Shown here piece by piece: positions 16,320 through 27,965 of a stretch of DNA of 64,000 nucleotides. Both the position numbers and the translations under genes were made by a program. Numbering within the stretch: position 1 is the first letter of the stretch; the number at the start of each line of letters is the position of its first letter. This stretch comes from a bacterium. GTDB lineage: Bacteria; Methylomirabilota; Methylomirabilia; Methylomirabilales; 2-02-FULL-66-22. The notes under the pieces are model-generated. The model had not been told where the DNA came from. It saw only the letters and a program-made list of their open reading frames with translations, and ran no database searches. Where the stretch lies: positions 1 to 64,000 of the forward strand of contig JAKPQH010000152.1 of assembly GCA_029580855.1 (NCBI GenBank). Reading direction: 5' to 3'.

Positions 16320-17048
16320 CTACGCCGAAACCAGGAACGAGAGCACCCCGTCCATCAGCGCGTTGATCGTCGCATAGGCGTCGGCCCCGACGCCGAGGAT
16401 CTGTTCGGTCGATTGCACGAACCGACCGGGGGTCAGTTCATGGCCGCCATGGGCGACGAGCGCGCGTGTCGCCTCCGGTGTTGTCTCCAGATGAAACTGC
16501 AGGCCGATAACCTTCCGGCCGAACTGAAAGGCTTGGTGCTCGCAGGCTTCACTTCGGGCGAGGTGCCGCGCGCCGGTCGGCAGATCGAAGGTCTCTCCGT
16601 GCCAGTGGAACACGGGGCACTCCGGCGGTAGGTGCCAGGCGGGACGGTCGTTGCCGCGACCGGGTCGATCGGGCGGCGCAACCGATGTGACCGAAAACCA
16701 GCCGATTTCCCGTTCTCGGTTGGGATACACGCGCCCGCCGAGCGCGCCGGCAACGAGCTGCGCGCCGAGGCAGACGCCGAGGACGGCCTTGCCGCGGACG
16801 ATGGTCTCCGCGATGCTGCGTTTTTCCGCGACGAGCCACGGATAGCGCTGCTCGTCTTTCGCGCTCATCGGTCCGCCCATGACGATCAGGATGTCCGCGT
16901 CATCGAGTCTCGGCACCGAGGGTGTCGGCTCCTCGAAGAATCGGGTGGATGTCACGACAGCCCCACGGCGGCGAAGCCAGTCGGCGATGCTGCCAAGGCC
17001 TTCGAAGGGGACATGTTGAAACACCTGTGCGCGCATCGGGTCGGTCAT
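16320..17048 (-). CDS. Class I glutamine amidotransferase-like protein
   Basis: 242 residues. ATG 17048 overlaps the stop of the radical SAM gene as ATGA, so the two are translationally coupled. The GATase-1 fold is complete: MGGPMSAKDE (57-66), nucleophile elbow GVCLGAQL with C93, and H186 and E188 in LQFHLE. Closest in type to stand-alone GuaA-like amidotransferases, including peptidase C26-like gamma-glutamyl hydrolases; no synthetase domain is attached. Coupling to a radical SAM/SPASM protein suggests that it modifies, or supplies ammonia for, the same small molecule or peptide. The substrate cannot be read from the sequence. Confidence 0.85.
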   Translation of the reverse strand: MTDPMRAQVFQHVPFEGLGSIADWLRRRGAVVTSTRFFEEPTPSVPRLDDADILIVMGGPMSAKDEQRYPWLVAEKRSIAETIVRGKAVLGVCLGAQLVAGALGGRVYPNREREIGWFSVTSVAPPDRPGRGNDRPAWHLPPECPVFHWHGETFDLPTGARHLARSEACEHQAFQFGRKVIGLQFHLETTPEATRALVAHGGHELTPGRFVQSTEQILGVGADAYATINALMDGVLSFLVSA

Positions 17049-18241
17049 CCTTCCCGGCCTGGCTGGGGTGGGTCGTACAGACAGCACGGGTCTTCGCCAA
17101 GATAATCCCCGGTCATGGCATAGGCCCGGGCGCGCGAGCCGCCGCACACGGTGCGATACTCGCAGCGTCCGCAGCGGCCGCGGAGCTGGTCCGGGTCCCG
17201 CAGCTGGCGGAACAGCGGGTGATGCCGGTAGATCTCGATCAAGCTGCCCGTGCGGACGTTGCCGGCGTTGAGGGGGAGAAATCCGCTCGGCATCACATTG
17301 CCGACATGGTCGACGAAGACGAAGCCGTTGCCGTCGTTGACCGCGAGGCCCGCGCGCCCGATGGTGTCTCCTGCGGCTGCCGCGAATGCTCCCGGTTCCC
17401 CCGGGCGAGACGGGCGGGCGTCTTCCGCCCCGCCGCTCGTGCGGCCGTCCCGGCGGATCCCGTGTTGCCGTTCCACGATCACACGGCGGTAGTGCGGGGC
17501 CTCGGTGGTCTTGATGCCGAAAGAGACCCGACCGGCGAGATCGTAGAGGTCGTTCAGGATCGCCTCGTAGGCGCCGGCCGACACGCCGTCCTCGGCCCGC
17601 CCGCGGCCCGTTGGGACGAGGAAGAAAACGCTCCAGAGGACGATGCCGAGCCGGTCCACGCAGGCGGCCAGCGCCTCGAGATCGGTGCGGTTGTGCCGGC
17701 TCACCGTGGTATTGATCTGGAGCGATAGTCCGAGATCGCGCGCTTCGCGCAGGATCCGCATGGTCCACTCCCACGAGCCCCGCACCCCCCGAAACGCATC
17801 GTGGATTTCCGGCGACGAGCCGTCCAGGCTCACGGCCAACCGGGCGAGGCCGGCTGTCTGCAGCCGGGTCAACTGCGGGCGCCGGACCGCAGCCGTGCCG
17901 CTGGGGGTGAGCGCGACGCGCAAGCCAGCCCCCGTCCCTGCAGCAACCAGATCGTACACGTCCGGGCGGCGCAAGGGGTCGCCGCCGGTGAACACGAGCA
18001 GGGGTCGGGGTGCGCCGAAACCGGCGACGGCGGTGATCAGCCGGATTCCTTCCTCCGTGGTCAATTCCCGCGGGTCTCGGCGCGACACCGCCTCGGCGCG
18101 GCAATGGATGCACGCCAGCGCGCACGCCCGCGTCAGCTCCCAGATGACCAGAAAGGGAGCCCGCGCGAAGTCGAATGGCGATGATCCGCCGTTCCGTCCG
18201 GGACCCTTGCGCTCGATTGGAGTCATGTGTTCTGCCCGCAT
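17045..18241 (-). CDS. Radical SAM/SPASM protein (TIGR04053 / NirJ-like)
   Basis: 398 residues from 18241 (ATG 18226 is an alternative; neither has a strong ribosome binding site). DFARAPFLVIWELTRACALACIHCRAEA-type N-terminus with the iron-sulfur motif C40-x3-C44-x2-C47, then GGDPLRRPD for SAM binding and VSLDG. The C-terminal SPASM segment has CGRCEYRTVCGG and a later CC pair, ligating auxiliary cluster(s). The opening signature and length fit the TIGR04053 group and the related heme d1 / alternative heme enzymes NirJ, AhbC and AhbD. With Nar, NnrS and heme-rich complexes upstream, a role in heme or heme-peptide modification is plausible but unproven. Confidence 0.85.
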   Translation of the reverse strand: MRAEHMTPIERKGPGRNGGSSPFDFARAPFLVIWELTRACALACIHCRAEAVSRRDPRELTTEEGIRLITAVAGFGAPRPLLVFTGGDPLRRPDVYDLVAAGTGAGLRVALTPSGTAAVRRPQLTRLQTAGLARLAVSLDGSSPEIHDAFRGVRGSWEWTMRILREARDLGLSLQINTTVSRHNRTDLEALAACVDRLGIVLWSVFFLVPTGRGRAEDGVSAGAYEAILNDLYDLAGRVSFGIKTTEAPHYRRVIVERQHGIRRDGRTSGGAEDARPSRPGEPGAFAAAAGDTIGRAGLAVNDGNGFVFVDHVGNVMPSGFLPLNAGNVRTGSLIEIYRHHPLFRQLRDPDQLRGRCGRCEYRTVCGGSRARAYAMTGDYLGEDPCCLYDPPQPGREG

Positions 18242-18341
18242 CGGGCCGGGTGAACAGGCGCTTCACGACAGGAGGCCCGATCCTCGCGAAAGCCGGACGA
18301 CCCCCGGTCTCCGGGGTACACGGCCCGGACCCGGCCGCCTC

Positions 18342-18779
18342 TCACCGGCCTCCCGTGATGTAGCTTTCCAGTTGCTGGATAAGGAAATCCTTCTCGTCGA
18401 GACTCGCCTTGACGAGATCGCCGATGGAGACGATGCCGACCACCTCCTGGTCGACCAGCACCGGGAGATGACGAATGTGCTTCGTCGTCATGAGCGCCAT
18501 ACACTCGTCCACGCTCTGCTCGGGGCGCACGCAGACGACGGAGTGGGTCATGATCTCCCGGACCGGGGTATCGAGGGAAGAGCGTCCCTTCAGGATGACC
18601 TTCCGGGCATAGTCGCGCTCCGAGAGGATGCCTGCGACGCCGCCCCCCTCTTCCTGCACCAGCAGAGCGCCGACCTCCTTTTCCGCCATCAGCCTGAGCG
18701 CATCGTAGACCAGTGTCCCCGGCGTCACCCGCCAAACCGTGTTCCCCTTCCGCTGTAAAATCTCCGCGACGGTCTTCAT
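18342..18779 (-). CDS. Tandem CBS-domain protein
   Basis: 145 residues from ATG 18779 with GGAGGGGAG upstream. Two CBS motifs fill the protein: about 7-65 (VTPGTLVYDALRLM, VGALLVQ, GILSERDY) and 73-135 (MTHSVVCVRPEQSVDECMALM, HIRHLPVL, GIVSIGDLV). Such stand-alone pairs bind adenine nucleotides and act as energy or redox sensors, often as dimers. It is separated from nnrS by 139 bases and from the radical SAM gene by 100, so it may have its own promoter or follow the respiratory operon. Confidence 0.9.
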   Translation of the reverse strand: MKTVAEILQRKGNTVWRVTPGTLVYDALRLMAEKEVGALLVQEEGGGVAGILSERDYARKVILKGRSSLDTPVREIMTHSVVCVRPEQSVDECMALMTTKHIRHLPVLVDQEVVGIVSIGDLVKASLDEKDFLIQQLESYITGGR

Positions 18780-18918
18780 GGCTCCCCTCCCAAGGGCCTC
18801 GCGCCGATGCGAGACCCGCTCGAATCGCGGCTCCCATCCACCCGGGCGCCAACCCCGCAGCCTCGGCAAAGACAGCGTGCACATGCCGCGGGGATGCCCG
18901 AATCCCGGCAAGCCGTCG

Positions 18919-20511
18919 TCATATGATAACCCGCGAAGGCCCCGGCGTGGAGGAGTCGCGGGGGCCGAGCCCCTCATCTGCGCGACGGCTCCGCCTAGCC
19001 GGGCACTGTCCCTTGCGTCGTGCGGTGCGGATGAGGTTCGCGGCCAGAAGGATCACGGCAACCAGCGCAATCGCTCCGGAGAGTCCGTAGGCGTCCCGGA
19101 CGATGCGCGCGGCCGCGGGTGGCAGCAGCGATGCGGGGAGGAGCGCGGGAGCCACGCGAGCGAGCGCGGCGAGGTTGCCCAGCCAGAACGTCACCGTGAC
19201 CAGCGCCGGCGCGGCGAGTCTCCGTTTCCGGAGAAAGCCCGGGAGCATCCGCGGCGCGATGCCGAAGATGAGCAGGGTGACAAAGCCCATCAGGTAGAGG
19301 TGGAGGATCGTGCCGGTGCCGACCGGGTTGTCGATCCCCAGCCAGGACGTCAGGCCGCGGCCGATCTCCAGTCCGGCCGCCAGGACGAGCCAGACATACG
19401 CAGAGTACACCAACAGCTCGAACCGGCCGAACTCGCCGAAATCCGGCAGGCCGGGACGCGTGGGTGGGCGGTCGGGGCCCGCCGCCGGGAGCCGAGCGGG
19501 CCGTTCGAGCGGATGCGTGCGGGTCAAAAGGCCGAGCTCCCAGGTGAACCAGAGGAGCGTGCCGCCCTTGACGGCCGCGCCCAGACCGGCCAGCGTCTCC
19601 ACGGCGCCGCTCTCGATCCGGACCGCATCGAGCGCGGAGGGGATCAGCTGGAGCCCGGCGCCTATCAGGTACGCATACGCCGTGGCTCGGACGGACCGCA
19701 AAGGGGCGGCAAGCCCGAGGTACAGGGGCAGGAGGCGCACGGAAAAGGCAAGCGCGACGGGGAGGAGGGTGAGATCCAGGAAGCTCTGGATGGCGAGCCG
19801 GTTCCAGCCGGGATCCAGCACGAAACCAGCGCGTGCCGCCATTTCTACGAGTCCGACAGAGTTCGCGCCGGCATAGATCAGCCACCCGCCCAGTGCCAGG
19901 CCCAGGTAAGGCCGCACCGCAGTGAATCCGGGGCGCCGCGGAACACGGCCGGTTTCGCGCAGCGTGTCCAGGAACAGGATGGCGTACAAAAGGATCCCGA
20001 TCGCCTCCGAGGCGCCGGATGCCAGCATCATCCCGCGCAAGAGGTTCCCGGTGGCGGGGGTGCGGGTATAGGCGAGCGCCGACTGTGCAGCGACGCGGAG
20101 GAGAAGCCCGGTCGCCACGCAGTACACGATGATCCTCAGTGAGAACGGGCGGCTCAGCGGGACCCCGGCGAGCCGGGGGATGAAATGGAGGCTCACGCCC
20201 ATGATCAACAGCCCGCACCATCCGAGGAGCTGCGCATGGCCATGGGCCTGGACCAGTGCGGGAAACGAGGCGGTCAGCGGGTAACCGAACGCGAGAACGA
20301 AGCTCAGATGGCCCGCGACGGCGAAACCGGCGCAGATGGCGACGAGCAGCGCCATCCAGAGAAAAGGCGAAAAGAACGGGGCGTGCGGAACCGGCGCCGC
20401 CGATTCCGCCCGCCCCGGGTCGTCCCGCGTCGGGGCGATGGCAAGCGGCGCGCGCGCCGAGCGAGACGCCGCGTGGCGGACCGGCAGTTGCCTGCCGCCG
20501 TTTTCATCCAT
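18919..20511 (-). CDS. NnrS family heme/copper membrane protein
   Basis: 530 residues with about 12 hydrophobic segments from residue 48 onward. The conserved NnrS features are visible: AGHLSFVLAFGYP, the His-rich QAHGHAQLLGWCGLLIMGVSLHFIPRL, and later HLYLMGFVTLLIFGIAPRMLPGF. NnrS proteins bind heme and copper and lessen nitric oxide stress in denitrifiers; the gene is usually under NO control. Here it follows actF after 31 bases on the same strand, in the position where complex III operons often carry a terminal oxidase. That suggests protection against NO formed during nitrate respiration. The first 47 residues are polar and may be over-extended. Confidence 0.85.
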   Translation of the reverse strand: MDENGGRQLPVRHAASRSARAPLAIAPTRDDPGRAESAAPVPHAPFFSPFLWMALLVAICAGFAVAGHLSFVLAFGYPLTASFPALVQAHGHAQLLGWCGLLIMGVSLHFIPRLAGVPLSRPFSLRIIVYCVATGLLLRVAAQSALAYTRTPATGNLLRGMMLASGASEAIGILLYAILFLDTLRETGRVPRRPGFTAVRPYLGLALGGWLIYAGANSVGLVEMAARAGFVLDPGWNRLAIQSFLDLTLLPVALAFSVRLLPLYLGLAAPLRSVRATAYAYLIGAGLQLIPSALDAVRIESGAVETLAGLGAAVKGGTLLWFTWELGLLTRTHPLERPARLPAAGPDRPPTRPGLPDFGEFGRFELLVYSAYVWLVLAAGLEIGRGLTSWLGIDNPVGTGTILHLYLMGFVTLLIFGIAPRMLPGFLRKRRLAAPALVTVTFWLGNLAALARVAPALLPASLLPPAAARIVRDAYGLSGAIALVAVILLAANLIRTARRKGQCPARRSRRADEGLGPRDSSTPGPSRVII

Positions 20512-20542
20512 TGCCTTGCCTCAGTCTCGCCGACGTCCGACG

Positions 20543-21715
20543 CTATTGCTGGTATTGTAGGCTCTTGGCGAAGGACGGATCTTTGACCGGGTGAATCGCG
20601 GCGCTGCCGATGGTCACCAGGATCGCCAGCGCGGCGATGGCCAGTGCCCCGAGCCAGATGGCGATCTCCCATCCGCCAATCCCGGGCGGTCCCGCGACGA
20701 CGGGCGGGTAAACCATTTGGTACAGATCGACGAAGCGGCCGAGGAGGACGACGCCGGCGACCGCGCTCAGGATGCGCCAGCTCTGCTTGCACCGTTGAGG
20801 AAGCAGGACCAGAAAGGGGATGGCCCAGTTCAAGAGCATGTTGGCGAGAAATACGGCGCCCCATCCGTCGTTCAGCCGGCGGACAAAGTAGACCGTCTCC
20901 TCGGGGATATTGGCGTACCAGATGAGCATGTACTGGCTAAACCAGATGTACATCCAAAAGGTGCAGAAGGCGAACAGCAGGCGCCCCAAGTCGAGCAGGT
21001 GCTGCTCGGTGGGAGCGGCACGCAGGATGCCCTGCCGGTGGAGCCAGACGGTGCACAGGACGATGACGGCCAGGCCACCGGTCATGATGCCCGAGAAATG
21101 ATACACGCCGAAGATGGTGCTGTACCACTCCGGCTCGAGCGACTGGACCCAGTCGCAGCTTGCGAGCCACAGCGTGATCCCGCACGCCACCAGACCTGCC
21201 GCGGAGAGACCGGCGTTCTCCCGGGTCAGCGCCACCTCACCGGTCCGGTCCTGGCGTCGTGAGCGGCGGACGATGGCGACCGCAAACGCAAGCCACGTGG
21301 TCAGGTAGATGACCGAGCGGATCAGGAAGAACGGCTGCGCGAGCCACCAGTGCCGGAACCAGAGTGTGCCCTCCGGGTCCGGCGCGAGCTTCCCCATCCA
21401 GGGGTACAGGGCCGGATGGCCCACCAGAACCGCCAGGAGGAGCAGGGCGCCGGCGAGGAGGGTCGAGGTCATCGCCTCCGGGACACGGCGGAAAGCCACA
21501 CTCCATTCCGCACCCGACACGTACTGGATGGCCACGAACATCAGTCCGCCCAGACCGACACCCACGAGCCAGAGCGCCGCGACCAGCAGGCCGGGCCAGA
21601 CCCTGGTCTGCGCCGACAGCAGCCCGGCGAGCGCAGCCAGACCGCCGGCGAGCCCGACGGCTTTTAGGATGAAGAGCGTGTTCGCCGGTACCCGGCCCGG
21701 GCGATCGTCCGTCAT
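20543..21715 (-). CDS. actF: Alternative complex III subunit ActF
   Basis: 390 residues. ATG 21715 overlaps the actE stop (ATGA). About ten membrane helices; key segments are IQYVSGAEWSVAFRRVPEAM near residue 65, LASCDWVQSLEPEWYSTIFGVYHFSG near 190, and MYIWFSQYMLIWYANIPEETVYF near 265. These are hallmarks of ActF, which pairs with ActC to form the quinol-side membrane core of alternative complex III, a quinol:cytochrome c oxidoreductase that replaces bc1. Last act gene in the set; no ActG or ActH homologue was found after it. Confidence 0.93.
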   Translation of the reverse strand: MTDDRPGRVPANTLFILKAVGLAGGLAALAGLLSAQTRVWPGLLVAALWLVGVGLGGLMFVAIQYVSGAEWSVAFRRVPEAMTSTLLAGALLLLAVLVGHPALYPWMGKLAPDPEGTLWFRHWWLAQPFFLIRSVIYLTTWLAFAVAIVRRSRRQDRTGEVALTRENAGLSAAGLVACGITLWLASCDWVQSLEPEWYSTIFGVYHFSGIMTGGLAVIVLCTVWLHRQGILRAAPTEQHLLDLGRLLFAFCTFWMYIWFSQYMLIWYANIPEETVYFVRRLNDGWGAVFLANMLLNWAIPFLVLLPQRCKQSWRILSAVAGVVLLGRFVDLYQMVYPPVVAGPPGIGGWEIAIWLGALAIAALAILVTIGSAAIHPVKDPSFAKSLQYQQ

Positions 21716-22311
21716 CGCGATCCTCCCAGCGCGGCGGCGTTTCCCTGCCGCTGCAGCGATCGCACGAAAAGAATCGCCTTCCAGCGATCCGCCTGGGAAA
21801 GCTGGGCAGCGTATCCCGCCATGTTCCCCTGGCCGTGCGTGACGATGTGAAACAGGTGGCCGTCGGGCAGCGCCTGCGCATGTTCCGCCGCCAGGGACGG
21901 CGGAGCGGGAAAGCCGCGGGCCACGACGGGGCCGTCGCCCCGACCCGCAGAGCCGTGGCAGGGCTGGCAGAAGTTGCTGAAGACGATTTTCCCGCGCTCG
22001 AGCGAGGCGGGCTCCTGGGCGGAGAGGGGATTCCGGAGATCCCGTGCGGCCCGGGCCGCCTCTTGTGCCCCCGGCCCGTACCCGAGCGGCGCTCCATTGT
22101 GGGGACTGGTGCGCGGGTCGGGGACCTGGAGCGTGGCGCCGCTCGCGAAGTACGGGTTCGGCGCAAAGGCGTTGTACCGGGCGGTATGCACCATGTCCGG
22201 GAAGAGGTCGGGATTGGGCTGGCCGGCCGTGCGTCGAAGCACCAGATGGAGTCCGAGGGACAGGACTAAGAGGATCATCAGCGCGATATTGCAGAGACGC
22301 ACGAATGTCAC
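21712..22311 (-). CDS. actE: Alternative complex III monoheme cytochrome c ActE
   Basis: 199 residues with an N-terminal anchor or signal (7-27) and one c-heme motif, CQPCH (115-119), in the typical context NFCQPCHGSAGRGDGPV. The start overlaps actD by four bases and the stop overlaps actF by four. LQVPDPRTSP before the heme domain is characteristic of ActE. It hands electrons from the ActA/ActB heme and iron-sulfur chain toward soluble cytochrome c or an oxidase. The lipobox Cys seen in some ActE proteins is not evident, though C7 is near the N-terminus. Confidence 0.92.
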   Translation of the reverse strand: MTFVRLCNIALMILLVLSLGLHLVLRRTAGQPNPDLFPDMVHTARYNAFAPNPYFASGATLQVPDPRTSPHNGAPLGYGPGAQEAARAARDLRNPLSAQEPASLERGKIVFSNFCQPCHGSAGRGDGPVVARGFPAPPSLAAEHAQALPDGHLFHIVTHGQGNMAGYAAQLSQADRWKAILFVRSLQRQGNAAALGGSR

Positions 22312-22838
22312 GGCCGCACCTCCTCCACCCGCTCCTCGACCGACACGGCGCGGTGCTGGGCGAAGAGCCGCGAAACCTGGGCGAAGTCAAAGGCCGCGTT
22401 TGTTTCCTCGACGGCCAGGACAAAGCGGTCGTCGGTCGCACGCGTGGCCGGGACCGCGACCGGCTTGCCCGGCCAGAGCCGTGAGAGCACCAGGAAGGCG
22501 CCCACGGTCGTGAGTCCGGCCGAGAGGACCATCACCTCGAAGGTGACCGGGATGAAGGCGGGGAGAGAGTTCCAGGGTTTCCCCCCCACATCCAGCGGCC
22601 AGTCCACCATGGCGGTCCAAAACTCGAACCAGAGTTTCAGCGCCGCGCCGACCACCGCCGCCACGAAGCACACCACCGGGAGCCGCGATCGCCGCAGCCC
22701 CATGGCGGCATCGAGCCCGTGAACCGGGTAGGGGGTATAGGCGTCGCGGATGGCGAGGCCGCGCGCCCGCGCCGCACGGACGGCGGCCAGAATGTCGGTC
22801 GCGTTTTCGAAGGCGGCAAAAACGACACGGCGGCTCAT
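22308..22838 (-). CDS. actD: Alternative complex III subunit ActD
   Basis: 176 residues. ATG 22838 overlaps the actC stop (ATGA). Cytoplasmic N-terminal part (1-50) with [20 protein letters not shown] and [20 protein letters not shown], followed by two membrane helices (53-77, 95-118) and [17 protein letters not shown], all typical of ActD (DUF3341). It is a structural membrane subunit without cofactors that clamps ActC and ActF. Confidence 0.93.
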   Translation of the reverse strand: MSRRVVFAAFENATDILAAVRAARARGLAIRDAYTPYPVHGLDAAMGLRRSRLPVVCFVAAVVGAALKLWFEFWTAMVDWPLDVGGKPWNSLPAFIPVTFEVMVLSAGLTTVGAFLVLSRLWPGKPVAVPATRATDDRFVLAVEETNAAFDFAQVSRLFAQHRAVSVEERVEEVRP

Positions 22839-24257
22839 GGCTGCACCTCGTGTGCGCCGACGGCGGCGCCCGCGAAGATCGGCGGCGCCGGCGCCGGCAG
22901 GACCGTCGGCGGCGCCGGATGGCCGGCTTCCAGCACGCCCTTCACCTCGGCGATGGCGATGACGGGCAGCGCCCGGCAGAAGAGCAGAAACAGGGTGAAG
23001 AACAGTCCGAAGCTGCCCAGCAGCATGCCCGCCTCGAACAGGGTGGGGGTATAGCTCGACCAGTTCGACGGCAAAAAATCGCGGTGGAGGGACGTGACGA
23101 TGATGACGAACCGCTCGAACCACATCCCGACATTGATCAGGATGGAGATCCCGAAGACCGCCGGGACACAGGTGCGGACGCGGCGGAACCAGAGCAGCTG
23201 GGGGACGAGGACGTTGCAGCTCACCATGATCCAGTACGCCCAGCCAAAAGGCCCGAACGCGCGGTTGACGAAGATGAATTGCTCGTAGCGGTTACCGGAG
23301 TACAGCGCGGTGAAAAACTCCGCCCCGTAGGCCAGCGCCACCATCCCGCTGGTCGCGATCACCAGCTTTCCCATGACCTCGATGTGATGGAGCGTGATGT
23401 AGTCCTCGAGCCGCATGGTGCGCCGTGCGACGATCATGAGCGTGAGCACCATCCCCAGCCCCGAGAAGATGGCACCCGCCACGAAGTAGGGCGGGAAGAT
23501 CGTCGTGTGCCAGCCGGGGATCACCGCCACGGCGAAGTCCCAGCTCACGATGGTGTGGACCGAGAGGACCAAGGGGGTCGCCAGCCCGGCCAGGAGCAGG
23601 TACACGATCTCGTATTGCTGCCAGGTGCGCGCGGAGCCGGTCCAGCCGAGGCTGAGGATCGCCGCCAGGCGTTGGCGCCATCCAGGCCGGGTGCGGTCCC
23701 GCACGGTGGCGAGGTCGGGAACCAGGCCCAGGTACCAGAAGACCAGGGAGATGGTGAAGTAGGTTCCGATGGCAAACGCGTCCCACACCAGGGGCGACCG
23801 GTAGTTGATCCACAGCGGCCCCCGGGTGTTGGGATACGGAAACAACCAGTACGCGAGCCACGGCCGGCCCAGATGGATGATGGGGAAGATCCCGGCACAC
23901 ATCACCGCAAAGATGGTCATGGCTTCGGCCGAGCGGTTGACCGAGGTGCGCCAGCGCTGGCGCAACAGGAACAGGATGGCCGAGATCAGCGTGCCGGCGT
24001 GCCCGATGCCGATCCAAAAGACAAAACAGGTGATGCCGACCGCCCACCCCACCGTCCGGTTCAGGCCCCAGACGCCGATGCCCGTCACGAGGAGGTATCC
24101 CACGGCCGCCACGCCCACGCCGAGCGCGGCCAGCGCCGCCAAAAATCCCGCCCACCACAGGCCCGAGGGGCGCCTGTCCATCGCGGCGCACACGTCCTCG
24201 GTCACCTGGCGCAGGGTCTTGTTCCCGGCGATCAACGGTGGATGCCCCGAGCGCGGC

Positions 24258-24265
<8 letters not shown>
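22835..24265 (-). CDS. actC: Alternative complex III NrfD-like subunit ActC
   Basis: 476 residues, ten predicted helices of the NrfD/PsrC type. Recognisable segments: [18 protein letters not shown] near 85, [10 protein letters not shown] near 128, and [11 protein letters not shown] and [19 protein letters not shown] near 245-275. The His, Asp and Glu residues in these helices line the quinol site and proposed proton path in this family. The start overlaps the end of actB by eight bases. ActC takes quinol electrons into the ActB iron-sulfur domain. Confidence 0.93.
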
Positions 24266-27314
<3,049 letters not shown>

Positions 27315-27323
27315 GCCGACTCC

Positions 27324-27965
27324 TCAGAAATGGCAGGTCGAACAGTCGATGGAGGCGGCGGGCGTGCCCGCGCCGCCGGATTCGCGGTGGCAGTTCACGC
27401 ACCAGCCCATGGTCAGCGGGCGTTCCTGCCGCACCCGGGTCATCGTCTCGACCGGGCCGTGGCACGTCTGGCAGGCGATACCGGCCACGACGTGCGGGCG
27501 GTGGTCGAAGTAGACGAAATCGGGCAGGCGGTGGACGGCGGTCCACACGATGGGGTGCGTCGCCTTGCCGGGCGCCGGCTGCATGGCCTCGTCCAGCGCC
27601 AGGGCGTCGTAGAGTTTCTGGAGTTCGGGCGAAACGAGGCGGCGCGGTTTGCGGTTCTCGCGCGCGGCCGTCTCGTCCTCGGCGCGGAGAGCGCCCAGGG
27701 GTGCCGTCACGAACCGGTGGCAGTTCATACAGACGTTGGCCGAAGGGATGCCCGCGTGGCGGCTCTTCTCGGCGCCGGAATGACAGTACAGGCACTGGAC
27801 CTGCAGTTCGCCGGCGTGCAGGAGGTGCGAGAAGGCGATGGGCTGGGGCGGCTCGTAGCCCTGGTTGTTCCCGGGGAGGCGTAGCGCCAAAAGTTGCGGA
27901 GCGAGGACGAAAAGGCTCAACGCCAATGCGACCGCAAGCGTCAGGGTGAGGATTCGACTAGTCAC
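27324..27965 (-). CDS. actA: Alternative complex III pentaheme cytochrome c ActA
   Basis: 213 residues with an N-terminal membrane anchor (5-28) and five c-heme motifs: CLYCH (58-62), CMNCH (79-83), CQTCH (165-169), CVNCH (189-193) and CSTCH (208-212). Start is GTG 27965, inside the last codons of narK (eight-base overlap), with AAAGGAC upstream. The stop lies nine bases before actB. ActA collects electrons from ActB at the periplasmic face. Confidence 0.93.
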   Translation of the reverse strand: MTSRILTLTLAVALALSLFVLAPQLLALRLPGNNQGYEPPQPIAFSHLLHAGELQVQCLYCHSGAEKSRHAGIPSANVCMNCHRFVTAPLGALRAEDETAARENRKPRRLVSPELQKLYDALALDEAMQPAPGKATHPIVWTAVHRLPDFVYFDHRPHVVAGIACQTCHGPVETMTRVRQERPLTMGWCVNCHRESGGAGTPAASIDCSTCHF

